The notes: a model not told the origin generated them from the letters alone. 64,000 bases of DNA from Haliscomenobacter sp040403615 (GCF_040403615.1 NZ_JBBAKG010000010.1:1-64000); one strand, 5' to 3'; shown: positions 32,955-41,677, numbered from the stretch's first letter. Translations and numbers: made by a program.

Positions 32955-34087
32955 AAAAAGTACTCTTTATCGACCGGGATGGCACCCTGGTTTTGGAACC
33001 CTATGATTACCAGGTAGACGATCTGGGCAAAGTGGAGTTTTATCCCCTGGTGTTTCAGTATTTGTCCAAAATTGTACAGGAACTGGACTATGAACTGGTG
33101 ATGGTGAGCAACCAGGATGGTCTCGGGACAGACTCCTACCCGGAACATACCTTTTGGCCTGCCCACAATGCCATCATCAAAGCGTTTAAAAACGAAGGCA
33201 TTGTTTTTGCCGAAGAGATCATCGACCGCAGCTTTGCGCACGAAAACAAACCGACCCGCAAGCCCGGCACTGCCCTGCTGACACATTACATGAACGGCGA
33301 TTTTGACCTCGCCAATTCTTACGTCATCGGCGACCGCATCACCGACGTTCAACTGGCCAAAAACCTTGGTGCCCAAGCCATTTGGATGGCCGCAGATCCC
33401 AGTCTGGGTGCCGATGAAATCAGCAACAATGCCCGCATGCTCGCAGATGTCATTGCGCTGAGCTCTACCGACTGGGGCGAAATCTATCGCTTTCTGAAGG
33501 GCAACCAGCGCATTGGAAAAGTACAGCGCAATACCAAGGAAACGGAAGTTTTTGTTCGCCTGGAACTGGATGGACAAGGCCGCTACGACAACCAAACGGG
33601 CATTGGTTTTTTTGACCACATGCTGGATCAATTGGCCAAGCACAGTGGCGCCAACCTCGAAGTAAAGGTTAAAGGTGACCTGCACATCGACGAGCACCAT
33701 ACCATCGAAGATACTGCCATTGCCCTGGGCGATGCTTTCCGCCAGGCGGTAGGCAGCAAACTGGGCATGGAGCGCTACGGTTCCTGCATTCTGCCTATGG
33801 ACGATTGTTTGGCTACCGCAGCCATCGATTTCAGCGGTCGCCCCTGGCTGGTGTGGAACGCTACTTACCGCCGCGAGAAAGTGGGTGATTTCCCCACGGA
33901 GATGTTCTACCACTTCTTCAAGTCATTCAGCGATTCCGCCCTTTGCAACCTGAACATCAAAGCAGAAGGCGAAAACGAACACCACAAGATCGAAGCCACG
34001 TTCAAAGCCGTTGCCAAAGCCATCAAAATGGCCACTAAACGCGACATCAACAGCAAAGAACTTCCTTCCACCAAAGGCGTTCTTTAA
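32951..34087 (+). CDS. hisB: bifunctional histidinol-phosphatase / imidazoleglycerol-phosphate dehydratase
   Basis: A 378-residue two-domain protein. The N-terminal HAD phosphatase (about residues 1-165) starts with FIDRDGTLV and has VMVSNQDGLGTDSYP and VIGDRITDVQLAKNLG. The C-terminal dehydratase (about 185-378) has the metal-binding repeats FFDHMLDQLAKHSG, DEHHTIEDTAIALG and ENEHHKIEATFKA. The fused form occurs in enterobacteria and in Bacteroidota. A very long palindrome begins at its stop codon and separates it from hisH. Confidence 0.95.
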   Translation: MKKVLFIDRDGTLVLEPYDYQVDDLGKVEFYPLVFQYLSKIVQELDYELVMVSNQDGLGTDSYPEHTFWPAHNAIIKAFKNEGIVFAEEIIDRSFAHENKPTRKPGTALLTHYMNGDFDLANSYVIGDRITDVQLAKNLGAQAIWMAADPSLGADEISNNARMLADVIALSSTDWGEIYRFLKGNQRIGKVQRNTKETEVFVRLELDGQGRYDNQTGIGFFDHMLDQLAKHSGANLEVKVKGDLHIDEHHTIEDTAIALGDAFRQAVGSKLGMERYGSCILPMDDCLATAAIDFSGRPWLVWNATYRREKVGDFPTEMFYHFFKSFSDSALCNLNIKAEGENEHHKIEATFKAVAKAIKMATKRDINSKELPSTKGVL

Positions 34088-34492
34088 CCCTACGATTAGG
34101 CCACAGAAATGTATTGCTGGCAAGATTGTGCTGGTGGATTACCAACCCACGACCCCTGGAAGGCAGGGTCGATTGGTGCTAGTTTAAAATTATTTTGGAT
34201 TGGGCTGCGCCCAATCGTTTTTAATAACCGCGACGACGCGACGGCGCGACGATTCATTTGGCTGCGCCAAATGCGCGACGTAAAACGACGAAAAAGTGTG
34301 CGAAGCACACATTACGTCGCGCCGTCGCGCCGTCGCGGTTATTAAAAAACAAGCAGCGAAGCTGCTTCAATGAATAAAAATTAGAACCAATCGACCCTGC
34401 CTTCCAGGGGTCGGGGGTTGGCAACCTACGTAAGTCTTTCACAATCAGCAACAAATTTAAGCATTCAGAATTGTGCCCTAATCGTAGGTTCT
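34086..34492. repeat. about 407-bp nested palindrome between hisB and hisH
   Basis: The two halves are imperfect inverted copies around an axis near 34289. Outer arms: CCTACGATTAGG near 34090 and CCTAATCGTAGG near 34478. Middle arms: ACCAACCCACGACCCCTGGA at 34141 against its complement near 34384-34421. Inner arms: AATAACCGCGACG near 34222 against CGTCGCGGTTATT near 34331. Small extra hairpins such as ATTGGGCTGCGCCCAAT, ATTTGGCTGCGCCAAAT and AAGCAGCGAAGCTGCTT sit inside one arm or the other. The frames within it look non-coding. The rest of the gap to 34535 holds a small hairpin (CCACGA / TCGTGG near 34502-34520). Confidence 0.85.
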
Positions 34493-34535
34493 TTAATCAA
34501 CCCACGAACCTTTGTCGTGGCGAAAACAGCAATCC

Positions 34536-35120
34536 ATGATAGCCGTAATCGACTACAACGCTGGCAACGTCCAATCCGTCCTCTTCGCACTGGAGCGGCT
34601 GGGGGCCAACGCCATCCTCACCGGCGATCACGCCCAAATCCGTGCCGCCGAGAAAGTCATCTTTCCAGGTGTAGGCGAAGCCAGCACCACCATGCATTTT
34701 TTGCGCGAGCGAGGACTGGACGCCGTAATCAAAAGCCTGACCCAGCCCACGCTGGGCATTTGCGTAGGCATGCAATTGCTCTGCGCCCATTCAGAAGAAA
34801 ACGACACCCCTTGCCTGGGCGTCATTCCCCAACAGGTCAGGCGATTTGTACCCAAAAATGGTGAAAAAGTACCCCACATGGGCTGGAATGCCCTATCCCA
34901 TTGCGAGGATCAAGTTTTTACTCCGGAATTGGAGAAAGAATACGTCTACTACGTGCACAGCTACTACGTGGAAACGGGGCTATACACCACGGCACTGACG
35001 GAGTATACCTTGCCATTCAGCGCGGGACTGCACAAGGATAATTTTTATGCGACGCAATTCCACGTGGAGAAATCAGGAAAGGTAGGGGAAACCATTTTGC
35101 GGAACTTCTTGAATATTTAA
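34536..35120 (+). CDS. hisH: imidazole glycerol phosphate synthase, glutaminase subunit
   Basis: A 194-residue class I glutamine amidotransferase that passes ammonia to HisF. Visible are IAVIDYNAGNVQSV at the start, the nucleophile Cys in LGICVGMQLLC, and the His-Glu pair in TQFHVEKSGK. The frame is open to 34512 but the family start is MIAVIDYNAGN. It is 3 bp before hisA. Confidence 0.95.
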   Translation: MIAVIDYNAGNVQSVLFALERLGANAILTGDHAQIRAAEKVIFPGVGEASTTMHFLRERGLDAVIKSLTQPTLGICVGMQLLCAHSEENDTPCLGVIPQQVRRFVPKNGEKVPHMGWNALSHCEDQVFTPELEKEYVYYVHSYYVETGLYTTALTEYTLPFSAGLHKDNFYATQFHVEKSGKVGETILRNFLNI

Positions 35121-35123
35121 TAT

Positions 35124-35840
35124 ATGGAAATCATACCTGCGATTGACATTATTGAGGGCAAATGTGTGCGCCTCACCCAGGGCGATTACGCCCAAAAAAC
35201 GGTGTACAACGAAGACCCCCTGGAAGTAGCCAAACAGTTTGAAGATGCTGGTTTGCGGCGCTTACATCTAGTCGATCTGGATGGTGCCAAAGCCAAACGC
35301 ATCATCAATCACCGGGTACTCGAGCGCATTGCTGGAAATACGCAGCTCGTGATCGATTTCGGCGGCGGCCTCAAATCTCAAGACGACCTGCGTATCGCCT
35401 TTGAATCGGGCGCACAGCAAGTGACCGGAGGAACAGTCGCGGTCAAAGAACCAGAACTTTTTATGGATTGGCTAAAGGTCTACGGTGGCGAACGCATCAT
35501 TTTGGGCGCCGACTTCAAAGATGGCAACATCTCGGTGAGTGGCTGGCAAGAACAAAGCGAATTGGAGCTGTTTGCCTTTTTGGCCGATTATGTTGCCAAA
35601 GGCGTGCAGTACAGCATCTCCACCGACGTATCTAAAGACGGACTGCTGCAAGGCAGCGCCATCGATACTTACCAGCGCATCCGCGAAGAACTACCTGCAC
35701 TGAAACTCATTGCCAGCGGCGGCGTGACTACCATGACAGAATTGGAACGCTTGCGCGAAATCGGTTGCTACGGTGCGATCATTGGCAAGGCGATCTACGA
35801 GAACAAAATCACTTTGAAAGATTTAATGGACTTTTTGTAA
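35124..35840 (+). CDS. hisA: phosphoribosylformimino-5-aminoimidazole carboxamide ribotide isomerase
   Basis: A 238-residue (beta/alpha)8-barrel that isomerises ProFAR to PRFAR. It has EIIPAIDIIEGKCVRL with the catalytic Asp, LHLVDLDGAK, and the second catalytic Asp region STDVSKDGLLQG; the phosphate loops are IDFGGGL and ASGGV. It is translated between hisH and hisF with spacings of 3 and 10 bp. Confidence 0.95.
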   Translation: MEIIPAIDIIEGKCVRLTQGDYAQKTVYNEDPLEVAKQFEDAGLRRLHLVDLDGAKAKRIINHRVLERIAGNTQLVIDFGGGLKSQDDLRIAFESGAQQVTGGTVAVKEPELFMDWLKVYGGERIILGADFKDGNISVSGWQEQSELELFAFLADYVAKGVQYSISTDVSKDGLLQGSAIDTYQRIREELPALKLIASGGVTTMTELERLREIGCYGAIIGKAIYENKITLKDLMDFL

Positions 35841-35850
35841 CAATTAAACC

Positions 35851-36606
35851 ATGCTGGCAAAACGCATCATCCCCTGCCTCGACATCAAAGACGGTCGCAC
35901 CGTCAAAGGCATCAACTTTGTCAACCTGCGCGATGCCGGTGACCCCGTAGAACTGGGCGCTGCCTACAGCGAAAAAGGTGCCGACGAACTGGTGTTTCTC
36001 GACATCACCGCTACCCACGAGAAGCGCAAAACCATGTCGGAACTCGCCCGCTCCATTGCCCGGCATCTGAACATCCCCTTTACCATCGGCGGAGGCATCA
36101 CTTCCATCGAAGATGCCGATGCCATGCTGGGCGCTGGCGCAGATAAGGTATCGATCAATTCAGCAGCGGTGCGCCGCCCGGAATTGATTGATGAACTGTC
36201 GCTCAATTTTGGCAATCAGTTTGTGGTATTGGCCGTAGATGCCCGCCAAATTGACGGCGAGTGGATTGTTCACCTGAACGGCGGACGCATTGCCACCGAC
36301 ATTCGCCTGTTTGATTGGGTCAAAGAAGCAGAATCCCGAGGTGCAGGAGAAATCCTGTTCACTTCCATGGATCACGACGGCACCAAAGCAGGTTTCGCAC
36401 TGGAAGCAACGGCGCACATTTCCGAAATCTTGTCTATCCCCGTGATTGCTTCTGGCGGCGCAGGTAACATGGCCCATTTTCACGACGTGTTCACTGTCGG
36501 AAAAGCGGATGCGGGTCTGGCAGCCAGTATTTTCCACTTCAACGAAATCGGGATTGCGGATTTGAAGGGATATTTGGATGAAAAGGGGGTTGTGGTGCGG
36601 AAGTAA
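35851..36606 (+). CDS. hisF: imidazole glycerol phosphate synthase, cyclase subunit
   Basis: A 251-residue barrel that closes the imidazole ring and releases AICAR. It has the N-terminal LAKRIIPCLDIKDGRTVKGINF, FLDITATHEKR, FTIGGGITS, DKVSINSAAV, and the C-terminal SMDHDGTKAGF and IASGGAGNM. It is the last his gene seen; no hisI or hisE follows, so those steps are encoded elsewhere. Confidence 0.96.
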   Translation: MLAKRIIPCLDIKDGRTVKGINFVNLRDAGDPVELGAAYSEKGADELVFLDITATHEKRKTMSELARSIARHLNIPFTIGGGITSIEDADAMLGAGADKVSINSAAVRRPELIDELSLNFGNQFVVLAVDARQIDGEWIVHLNGGRIATDIRLFDWVKEAESRGAGEILFTSMDHDGTKAGFALEATAHISEILSIPVIASGGAGNMAHFHDVFTVGKADAGLAASIFHFNEIGIADLKGYLDEKGVVVRK

Positions 36607-36701
36607 GTATGTTAAAGACAAGCCTTCTATGCTTATTAACCTACGAGATGTTTTAATACTTTTTTAACAAACAATTTCAGCCCATTTCCGTTGAACACTT
36701 T

Positions 36702-37313
36702 ATGGAATCTCAAGCAAAATCCTATCTTTCAGACAAAGACCCGCACCTGGCACGAATCATTTCCAGTATTCCCGAGCCTGTCAATGAAAGCAGCGAAGAT
36801 GTTTTTTATGATTTGGTGAGTTGCATTGTAGGGCAGCAAATCCATTACCGCCGAGTGGTTCCAACCTTTAAGAAGTTCTTATTGTTGCTTCCCAATTCCA
36901 ACCCCACTCCTGAAAACATAACTTTAGTAGACGAAAAAGCCTGTTTCGAACTTCGCATTGCTGGAAGCAAATATCAAACACTTTTGCAGCTTGCTGCGGT
37001 CTGGATGGAACACAAATTGGCCGAAATGGATTGGCAAAGCCAAAGCGATGAAGCCATCCGAACATTGTTGGGCGGCATAAAAGGCATCGGAAACTGGACC
37101 ATTGACATGATTTTGATGTACACCCTCAATCGACCCGATGTTTTTGCTTTTGAAGATTACCATTTGAAGCAAATAATGGTCAAAATTTATGGCCTCAACC
37201 CAGATGTAAAACTTAAAGCACAAATGAACGACATTGCCAATGATTGGGCGCCATTTCGATCTTTGGCTTCCAGGTACCTTTTGGCATGGAAAGATTTTAA
37301 CCAAAAACAATAG
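36702..37313 (+). CDS. DNA-3-methyladenine glycosylase, AlkA-like (HhH-GPD)
   Basis: A 203-residue base-excision-repair glycosylase. The helix-hairpin-helix reads LLGGIKGIGNWTIDMILM and is followed by NRPDVFAFEDYHLK, where the Asp of FEDYHL is the likely catalytic residue. QQIHYRRVVPTFKKF near residue 45 is the substrate-flipping helix region. There are no four C-terminal Cys residues, so it is not an iron-sulfur type. It is 2 bp before the DUF763 gene, forming a two-gene operon. Confidence 0.87.
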   Translation: MESQAKSYLSDKDPHLARIISSIPEPVNESSEDVFYDLVSCIVGQQIHYRRVVPTFKKFLLLLPNSNPTPENITLVDEKACFELRIAGSKYQTLLQLAAVWMEHKLAEMDWQSQSDEAIRTLLGGIKGIGNWTIDMILMYTLNRPDVFAFEDYHLKQIMVKIYGLNPDVKLKAQMNDIANDWAPFRSLASRYLLAWKDFNQKQ

Positions 37314-37315
37314 TC

Positions 37316-38530
37316 ATGAAGCATTCTGGTGCAGCTGATTTACCATTGTATGGGGGCTCTATTCCTGCCTGGCTTTTTGATAGAATGACTACGTTGGGGT
37401 TGGCCATCGTGGAGTCCATTATCCTGGAGAAAGGGCAAGAAGATTTCCTGCGCCGTTTGTCAGATCCATTTTGGTTTCAAAGCTTTGGCGCCGTAATTGG
37501 CATGGACTGGAACTCATCTGGCGTAACCACTGCAGTAATGAGTGCCCTAAAGAAGTCCATCAATCCGCGTTCCAAAGCATTGGGTTTATTTGTTTGTGGA
37601 GGAAAAGGCAAGCATTCTTTGCAAACACCAAACGAACTGCTCCGCGTTGGGGAAGCAACCGGTTTGGATGGAAATTATTTGGCAAACTGCAGTAAATTAA
37701 GTGCCAAAGTAGACAATACAGCCATTCAAGATGGGTTTCAATTGTATCTGCACAGTTTTGTGGTCAGTGCCAAGGGAGATTGGACGGTGGTTCAACAGGG
37801 AATGAAAGCGCAAGACTCCACGGCAAGGCGTTACCATTGGCATTCCGCCAGCATCCAATCTTTTTTGGATGAACCACATAGTGGAATTTGTGGCATCCAC
37901 CAGGGGGAAATCCTGAACCTGGTAGATCACGCTGCCCAACCTGCCCAAATTTCAATGACCAATATTGCTCAGGAAAACCCGGATAAAATACTTCACGAAA
38001 TCAGGCACCTAAAAATGCCCATGCACTTTGATGTACGGGCCAAAGATGTCGATTTGAAGCGCCTGGGCAGTGTGTTGTGGTTGGCTCAGGAAACACAAGT
38101 TCGTGATTTTGAAGACTTGCTTTTGCTCAAGGGAATGGGGCCAAGAACCCTCCAATCTCTTGCCTTGGTGAGCGAAGTAATCAATGGCACGCCGACCCGT
38201 TTTAGCGATCCTGCACGATTCTCTTTTGCCCATGGCGGAAAAAGCGGACGTCCATTTGCAGTTCCTTTAGCAGTGTATGATGAAACCATTGCGACCCTTA
38301 CCACGTCGGTTGAAAAAGCCAAAATTGGGCAAAGTGACAAGTTTCAAGCCTTGAAGAAATTGAGCCAGATTGCCCAGGCATCCGAAGAAAATTTCAAAGT
38401 GACTGAAAACCCAGAACAAGAATTTGCCAAAGTAATTGCCAAAGAAAGAGCCGATTCCTGGCGATACGGCGGAAAAACGATCCATGGCGAAAGTAAGCCT
38501 CTGGATGGCGCACAACTGGAATTATTTTAG
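37316..38530 (+). CDS. DUF763-family protein
   Basis: A 404-residue protein matching DUF763, a family known mostly from archaea and thermophilic bacteria. The start HSGAADLPLYGGSIPAWLFDRM, then QSFGAVIGMDWNSSGVTTAV and a central ARRYHWHS with LDEPHSGICG, are its conserved segments. A C-terminal part, LLLLKGMGPRTLQSLALVSEV, looks like a helix-hairpin-helix DNA-binding motif. The function is unknown. Its operon partner, 2 bp upstream, is an AlkA-like glycosylase, which points to DNA repair. Confidence 0.8.
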   Translation: MKHSGAADLPLYGGSIPAWLFDRMTTLGLAIVESIILEKGQEDFLRRLSDPFWFQSFGAVIGMDWNSSGVTTAVMSALKKSINPRSKALGLFVCGGKGKHSLQTPNELLRVGEATGLDGNYLANCSKLSAKVDNTAIQDGFQLYLHSFVVSAKGDWTVVQQGMKAQDSTARRYHWHSASIQSFLDEPHSGICGIHQGEILNLVDHAAQPAQISMTNIAQENPDKILHEIRHLKMPMHFDVRAKDVDLKRLGSVLWLAQETQVRDFEDLLLLKGMGPRTLQSLALVSEVINGTPTRFSDPARFSFAHGGKSGRPFAVPLAVYDETIATLTTSVEKAKIGQSDKFQALKKLSQIAQASEENFKVTENPEQEFAKVIAKERADSWRYGGKTIHGESKPLDGAQLELF

Positions 38531-38583
38531 TGCCCCAAAAAAGTTGATCTAGGGCAATGTTTTGCCACAGACTCAAATCTTTG

Positions 38584-38614
38584 GGCTGCTATCGAAACAA
38601 TTGCAGCCTTTTTA
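38584..38614 (+). terminator. intrinsic terminator after the DUF763 gene
   Basis: GGCTGC (38584-38589) pairs with GCAGCC (38603-38608) and is followed by TTTTTAT. It lies between convergent genes. Confidence 0.7.
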
Positions 38615-38630
38615 TAAAAATCGATAGAGG

Positions 38631-39989
38631 TTACCCCTCTGCCAGGGTTTTTGAAATATCGGTATTCCGCGCTTGAATGGCAGGAATAACCGCTGCTATA
38701 AATCCTAGACCCAAAGCCCCAAAGAGCAAGTACAATTCTTCAGGCAAAAAGGTAAGTCCGGTAAAAGTGTAACGGTAAGCCGCTTTCATTTCACCTGCAA
38801 GCAATTCCATACCGAAGTGGCTGATCAGCAAACCCAATCCGTAGCCTAGCGTAGCGAGCAGCAAACCTTCCAGAATAATCATGGCAAAAAGCTTGCCCGG
38901 AGAGGCGCCCATGGTGCGCATCAGCGCCAACTCATAGCGGCGCTCGCTTAAGGACGAATACAGGGAAATAAAAATGCTGAGTCCAGACACGGCCATGATG
39001 ATGAAAGCCAACCAACTCAACGCATCTTGCCCAACGCCCATCAGGCTGTACAAGCGGGTAATCTCGATGGCCGGAGTGGCGGCTTGCATCTTGGTGTTTT
39101 GGTTGATCATGCGTTGCAAATTCAAGGTCATGATGTTGTGTCCGTTGAATTGCAGCAACAATGAAGTGATTTCTTTGTCGGGGTAGTTTATGATGGATTG
39201 CATCTGCGGCTTGCCGTGCTCATGATCTTCGTTGAGGTGGTCATCTTCTTGATTGGTCAGGGCCATGGTGCCCATTTGCTTGGTCGCTTCGGCATGTTCC
39301 TCCGCCAGGCTGTCTACTGCAGTTGCTTCTTCCTCCACTGCTGGTGCAGGAGTACCCATGCCAGCATGCTCGTGAACTTCCCAAATGCTTTGTGCTGGAG
39401 TGAGCAACAGCTGATCGATGGCGGCTCCGGAGGGTTTCAGGATACCCACCACTTTGAATGGGTGGCCTCCGTGTACCAAATTTGCATCCTCGATGAGTCC
39501 GTGCGAGCTTTGGAAAGTGCTGCCAATTTTTAGCCCCAGTTCTTCGGCAGCTCCTGCTCCTGCCAAGACTTCCATTACATCCCGAAACGAGCGCCCTGTG
39601 CGTACTTTGGCCTGGTACAGCTCCAACAAGTTTGCGCTGGTGCCTACAATGCGGTAACCGCGATAGCTATCGCCCAACGACAATGGAACCGCCATTTTGA
39701 TGTAAGGATTTTTGGCGTTCAGGTAGGGCATTACATTTTTGATGGTAATGTTTCCGGTAGGCGCGTCGATGTGGTACATGCTCGACAGGATCAATTGCAA
39801 TGGGCTGCCCTTGGCACCGATGACGAGGTCGATACCCGCCAGGTTTTTTTCAAATTTATCGTTGATCTGGCTATTGACCAAAAACAGAAAAGAGATGAGC
39901 CCTACGCCCAAGGCAAACAGCACCAGGCTGAGGAGCATGGCTAAAGGTTTGTTGGTGAGGTTTTTCCAGCTAAGTTTGAGCAAATTCAT
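38631..39989 (-). CDS. ABC transporter permease (FtsX/MacB-type)
   Basis: A 452-residue permease with one N-terminal transmembrane helix (about 15-37, AMLLSLVLFALGVGLISFLF) and three at the C-terminus (DALSWLAFIIMAVSGLSIFI, LFAMIILEGLLLATLGYG and LYLLFGALGLGFIAAVIPA). The FtsX signature RRYELALMRTMGASPGKLFAMI lies between them. The periplasmic domain has an unusual acidic and His-rich insert near residues 215-275 (EEHAEATK, DDHLNEDHEHGK), possibly metal-binding. I set the start at 39989; the frame to 40007 runs into the hairpin pair upstream. It forms a transporter with the ATPase gene before it. Confidence 0.82.
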   Translation of the reverse strand: MNLLKLSWKNLTNKPLAMLLSLVLFALGVGLISFLFLVNSQINDKFEKNLAGIDLVIGAKGSPLQLILSSMYHIDAPTGNITIKNVMPYLNAKNPYIKMAVPLSLGDSYRGYRIVGTSANLLELYQAKVRTGRSFRDVMEVLAGAGAAEELGLKIGSTFQSSHGLIEDANLVHGGHPFKVVGILKPSGAAIDQLLLTPAQSIWEVHEHAGMGTPAPAVEEEATAVDSLAEEHAEATKQMGTMALTNQEDDHLNEDHEHGKPQMQSIINYPDKEITSLLLQFNGHNIMTLNLQRMINQNTKMQAATPAIEITRLYSLMGVGQDALSWLAFIIMAVSGLSIFISLYSSLSERRYELALMRTMGASPGKLFAMIILEGLLLATLGYGLGLLISHFGMELLAGEMKAAYRYTFTGLTFLPEELYLLFGALGLGFIAAVIPAIQARNTDISKTLAEG

Positions 39990-40002
39990 GTTGTCTTTTT
40001 TT

Positions 40003-40060
40003 CCCACGACTGAAGTCGTGGGTTTGTTTTTGGGGTGCCTCCCACGACTGAAGTCGTGGG
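40003..40060. repeat. tandem pair of perfect hairpins
   Basis: The 20-nt palindrome CCCACGACTGAAGTCGTGGG occurs at 40003-40022 and again at 40041-40060, 18 bp apart. It lies between the ATPase and permease genes and resembles REP-type elements that are usually dispersed in many copies; only these two exact copies are seen in the window. Confidence 0.85.
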
Positions 40061-40064
40061 TCGG

Positions 40065-40691
40065 CTAGAGGGTGATCTGTTTGGGGAAGCGATCCTTCAG
40101 GCGTTTGTCGTGGGTGACCACCAGGAGGGTAGAACCCAGGACACTGGCCTGTTCTTCGAGCAATTGGATGACCTCTTCAGCATTGTGGTCATCGAGGGCA
40201 GAAGTGGGCTCGTCAGCCAGGATAATGGGAGCCTGATTGATCAGGGCGCGGGCGATAGCGGCACGTTGCTGTTCTCCTACGCTCAAACGGTCTGGTTTCA
40301 AGCGGAATTTTTCGGTGATGTTGAGTCGATCCAGCAGCTCCATGATGCGCTCGCGGTCGGGTTTCAGCCCAGCAAGTTGTTGAGCCAATGCCATGTTTTC
40401 GCCAATGGTGAGTGCGCGGACGAAATGCGATTTTTGGAATATGATGCCGATGTTTTTGCCCCTAAAGTGATCAAGAGCGGATGCACGCAATTGGCCAAGC
40501 TCGGTATCTCCAATTCGAATTGATCCCTGTGAGGGTGAAAGCAGCCCACCCAACAAGTGCAGCAAAGTGGTTTTGCCACTTCCTGATTGCCCAAGCAAAA
40601 GGCAATGTTCGCCTTTTTGCAAACTAAAATCAGGAAAATTCATCCCCTTCTTTTCGTCGTAGCTGAACGCTAATTGTTTGGTTTCTAACAT
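40065..40691 (-). CDS. ABC transporter ATP-binding protein (LolD/MacB-type)
   Basis: A 208-residue ATPase. Walker A reads LLLGQSGSGKTTLLHLLGG, the Q-loop FQKSHFVRAL, the signature LSVGEQQRAAIARAL, and Walker B ILADEPTSALD with the switch His in VVTHDKRLKD. The type is that of LolD/MacB/FtsE transporters. I took the start MLETKQLAFSYD; the longer frame to 40730 is a hydrophobic run without family match. It is the first gene of the pair, transcribed towards the permease. Confidence 0.9.
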   Translation of the reverse strand: MLETKQLAFSYDEKKGMNFPDFSLQKGEHCLLLGQSGSGKTTLLHLLGGLLSPSQGSIRIGDTELGQLRASALDHFRGKNIGIIFQKSHFVRALTIGENMALAQQLAGLKPDRERIMELLDRLNITEKFRLKPDRLSVGEQQRAAIARALINQAPIILADEPTSALDDHNAEEVIQLLEEQASVLGSTLLVVTHDKRLKDRFPKQITL

Positions 40692-40791
40692 GAAGTAAAA
40701 ATAAAAAAAATGAAACACAGCTTTGAGCACAAGATAAAAACCTGGTGTACCTTTAAGAAAAAAGCAAAAAACACCAAGTCATAGGTGTTAA

Positions 40792-40824
40792 TTGCATTAG
40801 GTTCACCAAGTTGTATTAACTTTG
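40792..40824 (+). promoter_or_regulatory. possible promoter of the small lipoprotein gene
   Basis: TAACTTTG (TAnnTTTG) at 40817-40824 lies 36 bp before the ATG. The nearest TTG upstream is at 40792-40794, a spacing of 22 bp, slightly long. Confidence 0.4.
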
Positions 40825-40860
40825 AATTAAGAATATTCTCCAAAAATAAACATCTTTACC

Positions 40861-41292
40861 ATGCGTGTGATTGTCTGCTCTGCTATTTTTCTACTTTTTT
40901 TTGCGGCTTGTAAGCCAGATCAAAAGGCCAAAGACAATGGGACTGGCCTTACCACTGATGCTCCTAAAGCCAAGGTTCTTTTTCGCTGCGAATCTTCAGG
41001 AGAGGATAAAAATGGTGTTCCTCATTCCCAGGTCTTTTTGGTAGTGAATGATCAAAGCACCAAGATTGCTGACATTACTGCTTGTGACGAGGTTACCAAG
41101 GATGGCTATGCCAATTTCGAAATTCCATCCAATGCCATTGCCGCTTGCGGTGGTTGGTATGCTGGAGCAGGGGATTATTTTTATGCCCTGCAAGTAAAAG
41201 ATTCTATTGTCGTAATGCAGGGATGGCAATCAGAAGAGCAAGAAGACAAAGGTTTCCATTATGAGCAAGCGGCTGTTGTTTCGATCAAATAA
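40861..41292 (+). CDS. small lipoprotein, unknown function
   Basis: A 143-residue protein with a lipoprotein signal (MRVIVCSAIFLLFFAAC, Cys at 17). The mature part is short, with the strands KVLFRCESSGEDKN, SQVFLVVNDQSTKIADI and YFYALQVKDSIVVMQGW, and four Cys. I do not recognise it. It is a single gene, divergent from the ABC transporter, and followed by a hairpin. Confidence 0.62.
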   Translation: MRVIVCSAIFLLFFAACKPDQKAKDNGTGLTTDAPKAKVLFRCESSGEDKNGVPHSQVFLVVNDQSTKIADITACDEVTKDGYANFEIPSNAIAACGGWYAGAGDYFYALQVKDSIVVMQGWQSEEQEDKGFHYEQAAVVSIK

Positions 41293-41677
41293 TTGAAAAA
41301 ACATTCACCTGCGCCTTTGAAAAACCTAGAGAGACAGTATAAAGGCGCAGGTCACTTTAGTATACATTTAAATTTTTTTTACACTTTTCTGACGAAAGCT
41401 TGCTTTAGATTAAAAAAGCATATATTTTTATGCTAAGATTTGAAGTTATTCCTCCCTCAATAGTTTTCAGGCTATTTACAATTCATTTTGATGCTGAAAG
41501 TGGTAAAATTTACCATAAAAAGTATGTTTCCCTATTAGAATTCATTTTGGTTGACATCTACAAAGCTAATTTAGAATTGGCTTTCCCAACCTTGCATCCG
41601 CTAGTGTGTTCGTCATTATACACCAGAGGCCCCACTGTAATACTTGTCAGTTGGGGCACTTTTTTTTTATACAATTC
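41293..41677. other. non-coding gap with two hairpins
   Basis: ACCTGCGCCTTT (41307-41318) pairs perfectly with AAAGGCGCAGGT (41341-41352), without a T run. The middle is AT-rich. Near the end, GCCCCACTG (41629-41637) and CAGTTGGGGC (41648-41657) form a stem with a T run at 41660-41668, in plus orientation, a likely terminator. The open frame from 41430 reads through this and is not a credible gene. Confidence 0.6.

Noticed and set aside
34096..34345. Short frames inside the his-operon palindrome
   Set aside because: They arise from the GC-rich hairpin units on both strands, have low-complexity Arg-rich translations and no family similarity.
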